Positions 33,750 through 40,432 of a stretch of DNA of 64,000 nucleotides are shown here, one piece after another (the stretch's first letter is position 1; every line of letters starts with the position of its first letter). The notes beneath the pieces are model-generated. The model was not told the origin of the DNA. It ran no database searches and was given only the letters and a program-made list of their open reading frames with translations. The position numbers and the translations under genes were made by a program. Origin of the DNA: Bacteroidota bacterium (GTDB taxonomy: Bacteria > Bacteroidota > Bacteroidia > Flavobacteriales > Weeksellaceae); contig JAEWIE010000040.1 in NCBI GenBank assembly GCA_023387375.1, positions 124,001 through 188,000 on the forward strand. The letters run 5' to 3'.

Positions 33750-34256
33750 TTACTTGATTTCTACACATCCCACACGACCTCCTGCATTTCCAGTAGGCTG
33801 CGTTTTAAAGTCATCTGCTTTTGCATGAATAATGATGGCTTTTCCAATGACATTTTTACTTGGATCATCACATCCCACACACCATTTGTCAGTTTTCATA
33901 ACCAATCGCGCAGTTCCGTCCTGATTGGTTTGTAAATTTCCGATATCGCCTGCGTGATGATCGGAATCACCCCATTTACCATGGTCTTTACCAAGAGGAT
34001 TCCAGTGTCCACCTGCAGAGCTACCATCGGCAGCCGAGCAATCACCTGTTTCATGAATATGAGCTGCATGTGTACTGTTTGGATTCAAATTATAAACATT
34101 CATATCTAGTTCTACTTCGCCTGCTTTTTGAGTAAAGCTGACGGTCCCTTGTGTATTCGTATCACTTTTAGACTGAATTGCATAGGTCTTTGTCGTCCCG
34201 CATGAAACTGCTGTGGCTAGTACTGCACCGATTAAGAGGAATGAAGAATTTTTCAT
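33750..34256 (-). CDS. sodC: Copper/zinc superoxide dismutase, lipoprotein
   Basis: A 168-residue Cu/Zn SOD that dismutates superoxide in the cell envelope. Lipobox ATAVSC with Cys19 shows membrane anchoring. Metal ligands are visible in HAAHIHETGDC, GGHWNPLG, DHHAGDIGN and IIIHAKADDF, and the disulfide pair is Cys in GDC and RVGCVE. An additional CVGC insert (KWCVGCDDP) is seen near residue 125. The whole metal site is intact. It is monocistronic and convergent with the LD-carboxypeptidase. Confidence 0.95.
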   Translation of the reverse strand: MKNSSFLLIGAVLATAVSCGTTKTYAIQSKSDTNTQGTVSFTQKAGEVELDMNVYNLNPNSTHAAHIHETGDCSAADGSSAGGHWNPLGKDHGKWGDSDHHAGDIGNLQTNQDGTARLVMKTDKWCVGCDDPSKNVIGKAIIIHAKADDFKTQPTGNAGGRVGCVEIK

Positions 34257-34518
34257 AATATCAATTTTAAAATTACATTAATTTGAGCCTAAATTTACTG
34301 ATTAATAAACGAACGAGTAGCAAAATGTCGATATTTTGGATGGAATTTAGAAATAAATGTAAGAAGCCTATTGCCTAATGAGGTGGTAATTCCATTTTAA
34401 AGGCATGCAATTTTTATTAAAAACCTTTTAGGGAGTATTGGAAGGTGCAGAAAATGAAGAGTCTTAGTACAAAGATCCGGACTGTAACCTCTCTTGAAGG
34501 AACTAGTACCTTTTTTTT

Positions 34519-34548
34519 ACGGTTCAGAAAGCAAATTTTACGGTTCAG
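34519..34548 (+). promoter_or_regulatory. LytTR-type direct-repeat operator
   Basis: ACGGTTCAG occurs at 34519-34527 and 34540-34548, separated by exactly 12 bases, i.e. a 21-base period, within the longer repeat TTTACGGTTCAG. LytTR-family regulators bind direct repeats of consensus [TA][AC][CA]GTTN[AG][TG] with 12-13-base spacers; each copy here matches 8 of 9 positions. It ends 11 bases before the -33 box of the promoter at 34560, the placement expected for activation. The rest of the 34257-34518 stretch shows nothing I recognise. Confidence 0.65.
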
Positions 34549-34559
34549 TCACTTTGCTT

Positions 34560-34589
34560 TTTGAAAAAAGCTTTCAGTAGATACCTTTG
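34560..34589 (+). promoter_or_regulatory. Promoter of the LytTR/2TM signalling operon
   Basis: TTTG (34560-34563), 18 bases, TACCTTTG (34582-34589): a full Bacteroidota-type promoter with good spacing. The ATG at 34609 lies 20 bases after the -7 box. Confidence 0.65.
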
Positions 34590-34608
34590 TTCTATAAATA
34601 TTACGATT

Positions 34609-35253
34609 ATGAAAAATCTACTACTGATTACCGGAATGTTATTTTCTCTAAATTTTGTTTCTGCTCAACAAGGAGAGCCAATGGGTATGCGCGAAAAAAT
34701 CGAACAATTAGAGCAGCGTCCTTCGTTTGAAGAGCTTCAAAACTTAGCAGGTGAGTTTTCTGCCTTCGCGAATGAGGATGAATCGAACTGGCTTTTAAAC
34801 TATTATGCCGCCCTCGCACAAATACGAATGGGAAGAAGCCTAATGATGGAGGGTAAGGTGGATGAGTTGGATGCCTATGCTGACAAAGCTGAAGGTTATG
34901 TAACGAAAGCATTTAAGTCACAACCAGAGAATTCAGAACTCTACATTTTGCAAAAAATGATTCATGGACTTCGGTTAATGGTTAATCCTATGAAGCGATA
35001 TTTTAGTGAGAGTATGCTTGGAGCGCAAGCTTTAGAAAAAGCAGAAAAAATCGATCCAGCAAACCCTCGAATTACCATTTTGCGAGCCGAAGATCTATAT
35101 TATACGCCAGAAGAGTATGGAGGTAGTAAAGCAAAAGGACTCGAGCTCTTTCAAAAGTCAATCGAACAGTATGATTCCTATCAAGTGAAAGGAGAAAATG
35201 CACCCAATTGGGGTAGGCTTGAGGCTCAGTATTACCTAGATTCAAAACCATAA
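34609..35253 (+). CDS. Secreted helical-repeat (TPR-like) protein
   Basis: 214 residues. Signal peptide MKNLLLITGMLFSLNFVSAQ, cut before QGEP. The remainder is helical: a segment SNWLLNYYAALAQIRMG with TPR-like spacing, a KAEGYVTKAFKSQPENSELYI repeat unit and a later KAEKIDPANPRITILRA unit. TPR-type repeats usually bind protein partners. An upstream TTG reading overlaps the promoter and is rejected. It is the first gene after the LytTR-type operator and precedes the kinase and regulator, so it could be a periplasmic sensor or an output of that system. Function not established. Confidence 0.75.
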   Translation: MKNLLLITGMLFSLNFVSAQQGEPMGMREKIEQLEQRPSFEELQNLAGEFSAFANEDESNWLLNYYAALAQIRMGRSLMMEGKVDELDAYADKAEGYVTKAFKSQPENSELYILQKMIHGLRLMVNPMKRYFSESMLGAQALEKAEKIDPANPRITILRAEDLYYTPEEYGGSKAKGLELFQKSIEQYDSYQVKGENAPNWGRLEAQYYLDSKP

Positions 35254-35284
35254 AGTATTTCAGAAGCACAAAAAGTCAATACGA

Positions 35285-35539
35285 ATGAAAGAACATGCCA
35301 CTTTTAAGATTTCAACTTCAGGGCCTGTGGGAATCTCAAGAAAGGTTTGGGCTCATAGCACCATACTTCTACTTTTGATTCTGCTTTGCTCAGTGCATGA
35401 GACGTCAGATGATAAATTTATTATCTCGGTCTACCTTTTAACTTTGTATGGCAATTTTGCAGCTCTACATTTGTTTTATCATGCCATCGTAAAACCTTGG
35501 ATGCAATCAAATAATTCTCTAAATGCCAATTCTAATTAA
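35285..35539 (+). CDS. Small two-helix membrane protein
   Basis: 84 residues with two hydrophobic helices (about 23-37 and 45-65) and charged ends. I do not recognise a family. Its segment NFAALHLFYHAIVKPWM resembles the membrane-helix ends of LytS-type kinases, so it may be a partial or companion sensor piece; that is only an inference. It starts 32 bases after the helical-repeat gene and lies 30 bases before the kinase gene. Confidence 0.5.
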   Translation: MKEHATFKISTSGPVGISRKVWAHSTILLLLILLCSVHETSDDKFIISVYLLTLYGNFAALHLFYHAIVKPWMQSNNSLNANSN

Positions 35540-35568
35540 AATGTATCTTTACTTAATCGCTAATTATA

Positions 35569-36894
35569 ATGTCTAAACATCTCCGTAACATACTGCTAAT
35601 TACTCTGATACTATCGAGTTTATTGTTTGGATTTCTTACCCCTAACTGGACGGTTGCAAATCTTGGACTCACCCTTGCCGTATGTTTAATGTATACTGTT
35701 GTACTTGGCGTAAGCAATAGTGTTCTAAATACGTTTTTAAATCAGAAATTTTCCTGGACAAAAAATACCAGAAAAAGAGCAACCCTTGGCATTCTCTTAA
35801 CACTAGTGGTGAATACAATTCTTGTATTGGTATGCAATTACTTGAATTTTATCGTAATTCAAGGCGAGGATCCTTCCCATTTTTTTAATGGAGAAATGAA
35901 TTTTAGACACTGGTTTATTCTCAATATCGCGCTTTTGGTTACGGCAATACTGCATATTAATGGATTTGTGAGGGCTCTCAAACGAAATACTCGAAGTGAA
36001 GTGGTCGAGCAGAAAATCATTGCTTCCGCTGCCAATGCACAATTTGAGAGTTTAAAAAACCAGTTAGATCCCCATTTTCTATTTAATTCATTGAATGTTT
36101 TAAGTTCCCTTATTGAAGAGAATACTGAATCCGCACAAAAATTCACCGATTCAATGTCAAAAGTTTATCGGTATGTTTTAGAACAAAAGGATAAAGAACT
36201 GGTAAGCACCCAGGAGGAAATTGATTTTGCAAAAACGTATTGTGAACTTCTTAAAACGAGATTTGAAGACAGTGTGCAATTCGAATTTGACGTAAACAAG
36301 AAAACACTAGAAGCGTTCGTAGTTCCACTTTCCTTACAACTCTTGTTAGAGAATAGCATCAAGCACAATTTTGCAACGGCCAATAGGCCACTGCAAATAA
36401 GAATCTACTCAGAGGAGGATTTCTTATGCATTGAGAATAATTATCAGCCTAGAGAACAAACGAAAGAGCGTCAAGGAATTGGGCTGAGTAATATTGTTCA
36501 GCGCTATTCGCTTTTAACCTCTCGCAATGTATACATTGAAAAGTCGGAGAAAAAATTTAAAGTAAAAATACCCTTATTAACTAAAAAAAATACAGCAATG
36601 CAAACTTATGAATACACGGAAGATACTTCCTACAAACAAGCGAAAAAACGAGTGGAAGAACTTAAAGGGTTCTATGGAAATTTAATCTCCTACTGCATTT
36701 TCATTCCGTTTTTGTTTTTTATTAATTGGAAAACCTCACCTGATTATTGGTGGGCATTTTGGCCCATGCTAGGATGGGGAATAGGGGTCATATCCCATGC
36801 GATCCACATATTTGGAATCGGACGCGATTGGGAAGAGAGACAGATCAAAAAGTATATGCAAAAACAAAATGAAAATAAAAACCAATGGAAGTAA
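35569..36894 (+). CDS. LytS-type histidine kinase fused to a 2TM domain
   Basis: 441 residues. Four N-terminal helices (about 8-24, 32-50, 71-92 and 114-134) form the sensor. The His_kinase (PF06580-type) domain has the phospho-acceptor His169 in QLDPHFLFNSL, the N-box LLENSIKHN (Asn262) and the G-box RQGIGLSN (302-308). Residues about 352-430 are an additional 2TM domain (KQAKKRVEELKGFYG, two helices, WEERQIKKYM), the same domain encoded alone by the next two genes. An 8-A run at 36583-36590 and Met344 lie right at the junction. It overlaps the next gene by 10 bases. The partner is the LytTR regulator three genes on. Confidence 0.9.
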   Translation: MSKHLRNILLITLILSSLLFGFLTPNWTVANLGLTLAVCLMYTVVLGVSNSVLNTFLNQKFSWTKNTRKRATLGILLTLVVNTILVLVCNYLNFIVIQGEDPSHFFNGEMNFRHWFILNIALLVTAILHINGFVRALKRNTRSEVVEQKIIASAANAQFESLKNQLDPHFLFNSLNVLSSLIEENTESAQKFTDSMSKVYRYVLEQKDKELVSTQEEIDFAKTYCELLKTRFEDSVQFEFDVNKKTLEAFVVPLSLQLLLENSIKHNFATANRPLQIRIYSEEDFLCIENNYQPREQTKERQGIGLSNIVQRYSLLTSRNVYIEKSEKKFKVKIPLLTKKNTAMQTYEYTEDTSYKQAKKRVEELKGFYGNLISYCIFIPFLFFINWKTSPDYWWAFWPMLGWGIGVISHAIHIFGIGRDWEERQIKKYMQKQNENKNQWK

Positions 36895-37208
36895 CAAATA
36901 AACAGCTGAAGCAGTCTCTTGAGTACCGCAAAGCGAAGGCACGAGTTAAAAATCTAAAAACCTATTATTTTATGCTCTTTGGGTACGTGGTTATCTTTTT
37001 AGTGTACCTCATTAATCGAAATGGCGAGCCCTTTTTTATACTTGGTCCTTTTTTAAACGGGTGGCTCCTGACCCTATGGGGAGTGTTTTTGGTTTTGTTT
37101 GGACTTTTTCTTTACATTCCGTTTTTCCGTCATTGGGAAGATCGACAGCTAGAAAAGGAACTGAAACGATTTGAGCAATATTCGAATAGAAACAAACGTG
37201 AATTATGA
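36885..37208 (+). CDS. 2TM domain protein
   Basis: 107 residues: a basic segment (YRKAKARVKNLKTYY), two hydrophobic helices (about 30-45 and 58-82), then FRHWEDRQLEKELKRFE. This is the same core as the kinase C-terminus. Ten-base overlap with the kinase gene and an ATGA overlap with the next 2TM gene imply tight translational coupling. 2TM domains (PF13239-type) recur beside LytTR systems in Flavobacteriia; no function is known. A role in tuning the kinase or membrane association is inferred from context. Confidence 0.85.
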   Translation: MEVTNKQLKQSLEYRKAKARVKNLKTYYFMLFGYVVIFLVYLINRNGEPFFILGPFLNGWLLTLWGVFLVLFGLFLYIPFFRHWEDRQLEKELKRFEQYSNRNKREL

Positions 37209-37501
37209 GCTACGATCCAACATACCAAAGTGCAAGAAACCGTGTACGGAAAATAAAAGGTTTCTACATCCATTTGCAGGTCTATTTAATCGTACTTCTA
37301 CTTTTAACTCTACTTCCTTATCTAGTTCAGGACTCGGAGGCAGATTTTGATGACTTTTGGGGACTAGGGTTTTGGGGACTAGGGCTTATTTCCCATGGCG
37401 TTTCCGTATTTATTCCTAATTTTATCCTTGGAAGCAAATGGGAGAACCGTAAAATTGAGGAATTGATACGTAAGGAAAAAGCAAAGAAAAATGCATCGTA
37501 A
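37205..37501 (+). CDS. 2TM domain protein with internal tandem duplication
   Basis: 98 residues: YQSARNRVRKIKGFY, two helices (about 22-40 and 55-75), then SKWENRKIEELI, the third copy of the 2TM domain in the operon. A 15-bp tandem duplication gives FWGLGFWGLG in the second helix. ATGA overlap upstream and an 11-base overlap with the regulator gene downstream. Confidence 0.85.
   Translation: MSYDPTYQSARNRVRKIKGFYIHLQVYLIVLLLLTLLPYLVQDSEADFDDFWGLGFWGLGLISHGVSVFIPNFILGSKWENRKIEELIRKEKAKKNAS
37355..37384. repeat. 15-bp perfect tandem duplication in the second 2TM gene
   Basis: TTTTGGGGACTAGGG occurs twice in succession (37355-37369 and 37370-37384). It stays in frame and repeats the residues FWGLG. 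The other two 2TM domains in this operon have the motif only once. Confidence 0.85.
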
Positions 37502-38243
37502 GACTAGGACACTGATTATTGAGGACGAAAAGCCGGCAGCTCGAAAGCTCGAAAGACTTATTAGCTTATTTGCTGATTTGGAGCTTGTTGCAGTGCTTCA
37601 CTCGGTGGAAGAAGGGATTGACTATTTCAAAAACAATGAGCATCCCAACCTGATTTTTTCCGATATTGTTCTAGGCGATGGGGTCTCGTTTGACATCTTT
37701 GATCAAATTCCCACGCAGAGTTTTATTATATATACCACCGCCTTTGATAGTTATACTCTGCGAGCATTTAAACTTAATTCGATCGATTATTTGCTTAAAC
37801 CCATTGGAAAATCAGAATTAGAATCTGCCATTGAAAAGTATCGGAAATTTGCGCCTCAAGAGCAGCACTATGAAGATCTTAATTTCCGCGAATTAATTAG
37901 TACCCCAAAAGCGTCGCTCTCCAGAATCTTAGTAAAAATAGGATACAATTTAAAAGTGATTCCTGTGGATGAAATCAGCTATTTTTATAGTGAAAATAAG
38001 ACGGTTTATGCCCAGACTTTGGAAAGAGCCTATCCTACGGATTTTACACTTGAGGAACTGCAAGAGAATTTAGAATCAAGTTCTTTTTTCCGGATTAACA
38101 GGCAAACGATCATTCGATTGGGAGCCATCCAAAACATTCATACATCTCCCCAGTACAAAGTCGAGATGGCTGCTCAATCAAATGATGAATTGATCGTAAG
38201 TAGGGAACGTGTAAAGGATTTTAAAGCGTGGTTAGAAGCATAA
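37491..38243 (+). CDS. LytTR family response regulator
   Basis: 250 residues. Receiver domain residues 7-120 with the acidic pair in EDEKPAA, phospho-acceptor Asp58 in FSDIVLGDG, and Lys103 in DYLLKPIG. LytTR DNA-binding domain about residues 145-248 (SRILVKIGYNLKVIPVDEIS, SFFRINRQTIIRL). Cognate partner is the LytS-type kinase in the same operon. A LytTR-type direct repeat upstream of the operon promoter (34519-34548) is its likely binding site. The stop lies 4 bases from the convergent mnmA stop, with no terminator visible. Confidence 0.94.
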   Translation: MHRKTRTLIIEDEKPAARKLERLISLFADLELVAVLHSVEEGIDYFKNNEHPNLIFSDIVLGDGVSFDIFDQIPTQSFIIYTTAFDSYTLRAFKLNSIDYLLKPIGKSELESAIEKYRKFAPQEQHYEDLNFRELISTPKASLSRILVKIGYNLKVIPVDEISYFYSENKTVYAQTLERAYPTDFTLEELQENLESSSFFRINRQTIIRLGAIQNIHTSPQYKVEMAAQSNDELIVSRERVKDFKAWLEA

Positions 38244-38247
38244 ACTT

Positions 38248-39435
38248 CTAATTGATCACGCCACTTCCAATAAGCTCCTCTCCTTGATACCAAGCTACGA
38301 ACTGACCTTCCGCAACAGCACTTTGTGGGGTTTCAAATTCCACGTAAAGTCCCGATTCTTCTTGGAATAAAGTGGCTTTACTTAAAGGTTGACGGTAGCG
38401 GATTCTTGCCATTACCTCCATGGATTCTCCTACCTTTAAAGTTAGGTCCGGACGAATCCAGTGAATTTCTTCAGGCGTTACTTTAATCACTTTTTGAAAT
38501 AATCCAGGGAAGTCTTTTCCTTCTCCCACGTATAGGATGTTATTTTCCATGTCTCGAGAGAGGATAAAACAGCTTTCTACGTGTCCACCAATCCCTAAAC
38601 CTTTGCTTTGTCCTATCGTATAGTACTGAGCGCCTTGGTGTTTTCCAATGACTTTTCCTTGCGATTTCTGGTAAGTGATTTTTTTAGAAAGATATTCGAG
38701 TTCCTGTGTTTTGGTTTCAAATGGGGGAAGCTCTCTTTGAAAAACGGGATGGTCTTTGAATATTTCAACTATCTCTCCTTCTTTGGGCTCTAATTGCTGC
38801 TTTAAAAATTCAGGTAGGCTCACCTTTCCAATGAAACATAATCCTTGAGAATCCTTTTTTTCAGCTGTAACTAGATCTAATTTTTTCGCAATTTCACGTA
38901 CTTGCGGTTTGTTTAGTTCTCCAATAGGGAAAACAGCCTTAGAAAGTTGGTTTTGGCTTAGTTGACATAAGAAATAGCTTTGGTCCTTGTTGGAGTCTAC
39001 ACCTTCCAAAAGTCGGTATATTTCGTTTCCTTCTGCATCCTTCGTGGAATCTAACCGTGCATAATGTCCAGTCGCCACTTTGTCTGCTCCAAGAGACAAA
39101 GCGGTTTCTAAAAAGACATCAAATTTCACCTCACGGTTGCACAGAATATCGGGATTCGGTGTACGCCCTTTCTGGTATTCTTCAAACATGTAGTCCACAA
39201 TGCGTTCTTTGTATAGGTCGCTCATGTCAATTACTTGGAATGGAATTCCAAGCTTTTGTGCAACGAGAAGCGCATCATTGCTGTCCTCAATCCAAGGACA
39301 CTCATCCTCTAGGGTGACGGAAGCATCATTCCAATTGCGCATGAATAGCCCCACCACCTCGTGTCCTTGCTGCTGAAGCAGATATGCGGCAACGGATGAG
39401 TCTACACCTCCAGAAAGTCCAACTACTATTTTCAT
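38248..39435 (-). CDS. mnmA: tRNA 2-thiouridylase MnmA
   Basis: A 395-residue ATP-pyrophosphatase adding the 2-thio group at U34 of Glu, Gln and Lys tRNAs. PP-loop SGGVDSS at residues 8-14, catalytic Cys99 in DILCNREVKF and Cys200 in SQGLCFIG. A segment near residues 215-250 is longer than in E. coli MnmA. The C-terminal beta-barrel is complete and ends ELIGSGVIN. It converges with the LytTR regulator gene. mnmG, acting on the same nucleotide, lies 13 kb away. Confidence 0.97.
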   Translation of the reverse strand: MKIVVGLSGGVDSSVAAYLLQQQGHEVVGLFMRNWNDASVTLEDECPWIEDSNDALLVAQKLGIPFQVIDMSDLYKERIVDYMFEEYQKGRTPNPDILCNREVKFDVFLETALSLGADKVATGHYARLDSTKDAEGNEIYRLLEGVDSNKDQSYFLCQLSQNQLSKAVFPIGELNKPQVREIAKKLDLVTAEKKDSQGLCFIGKVSLPEFLKQQLEPKEGEIVEIFKDHPVFQRELPPFETKTQELEYLSKKITYQKSQGKVIGKHQGAQYYTIGQSKGLGIGGHVESCFILSRDMENNILYVGEGKDFPGLFQKVIKVTPEEIHWIRPDLTLKVGESMEVMARIRYRQPLSKATLFQEESGLYVEFETPQSAVAEGQFVAWYQGEELIGSGVIN

Positions 39436-39542
39436 GGGAATACTAAAAAAATTTTTTGCAAATTTACGACTTAATTATTCAAAAGGTCGGTTTTGTTATT
39501 TATGAAGCGAAACACAGAAATAGACAATTTAAAAAACAACAG

Positions 39543-40091
39543 ATGAAAAGTTTGCGAAAAATAGCACTTTTGCTTGGAGTGCATCTCTTTGCTCTCACCT
39601 TTGCCCAGGAGTCTGATTCAACGCAGGATGCGCAAGCACCTTCCCGATGGACCGTAGGAGGCTCCGTAGGTCTAGGAGGCTCCTTTGGAAGTGGAAATTC
39701 AAGCACAGTGATATCTTTGTCCCCTAAAGTGGGGTATTGGTTAACTTCCGATTTGCAGGGAGGTTTGAGTACGAATTTTATGTGGCAGAACTCCAAGTAT
39801 TTTGCCACCGCGATTGCGGGACTTGGACCCTTTTTAGATTATTTTGTGCTTCCCAATTTTTATCTGTCCTCTAAGTACGAACATTATTTTGTAAGTCAGA
39901 AGGACAAAACAACTTCTCAAAAGATATCAGACTCTGAGCCTTCTCTTTGGTTTGGCCTGGGATACGCGCAGCCCATAGGAGGAGGTTCCTACCTTCAAAT
40001 AGGAGGAATGTATAACGTTCTTTACAAAAAGAATACTTCTTTGTTTTCCAGCGGGTTTTCACCCATGATTGGAGTTGTTATTGGACTTTAA
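39543..40091 (+). CDS. Predicted outer-membrane beta-barrel protein
   Basis: About 182 residues. Signal peptide MKSLRKIALLLGVHLFALTFAQ, then an acidic spacer and a glycine-rich, alternating hydrophobic/polar body (WTVGGSVGLGGSFGSG, GYWLTSDLQGGLSTNF) ending PMIGVVIGL. The pattern suits a small eight-stranded barrel of the kind found in many Bacteroidota outer-membrane proteins. The frame could start further upstream, but ATG 39543 directly precedes the signal peptide. Function unknown. Confidence 0.65.
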   Translation: MKSLRKIALLLGVHLFALTFAQESDSTQDAQAPSRWTVGGSVGLGGSFGSGNSSTVISLSPKVGYWLTSDLQGGLSTNFMWQNSKYFATAIAGLGPFLDYFVLPNFYLSSKYEHYFVSQKDKTTSQKISDSEPSLWFGLGYAQPIGGGSYLQIGGMYNVLYKKNTSLFSSGFSPMIGVVIGL

Positions 40092-40130
40092 AAGGTGGAA
40101 GGGTGTGAAATTTTATTATTTCATGTCAAA

Positions 40131-40325
40131 CTATCGCATAGATAGATACTCCACACCGTGTTGGAGATCTTCTTTGGGTTCTGTTTTTGAAAACTGTTTA
40201 TGAAATTCGTCGTAATAGCAATTTGATTGCATCTCCGGTGTGAATAACTTTTTAAAGATGGTGAATCCGAATACAGCGGCTAATCCTATTGTGCTTGCAA
40301 TTAATACTTTGGTTTCGATTTTCAT
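40131..40325 (-). CDS. Small single-helix membrane protein (hypothetical)
   Basis: 64 residues: MKIETKVLIASTIGLAAVFGFTIF starts with charged residues then one hydrophobic helix, followed by a soluble tail with HKQFSKTEPKEDLQH. Codon usage and the ATG start are plausible for a real gene, and it fills the gap between the barrel protein and the prolyl oligopeptidase on the opposite strand. No family is recognised. Confidence 0.5.
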   Translation of the reverse strand: MKIETKVLIASTIGLAAVFGFTIFKKLFTPEMQSNCYYDEFHKQFSKTEPKEDLQHGVEYLSMR

Positions 40326-40408
40326 TTTCGTGTGATTTATCTTGAATTTACTAACAAATTATGTTCCTTTCTTGCTAGGGAAACGTATAAAATTTGTTAA
40401 AAAAAATG

Positions 40409-40416
40409 TATTTTTG
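40409..40416 (+). promoter_or_regulatory. -7 box TATTTTTG of the prolyl oligopeptidase gene
   Basis: TAnnTTTG match ending 16 bases before the ATG at 40433. A TTTG at 40393 is too close to act as the -33 box. Confidence 0.45.
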
Positions 40417-40432
40417 GTAAAATTGTATAATA

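Noticed and set aside
39456..39542. Upstream extension of the barrel protein
   Set aside because: The signal peptide begins at ATG 39543; the 29 extra residues would block export.
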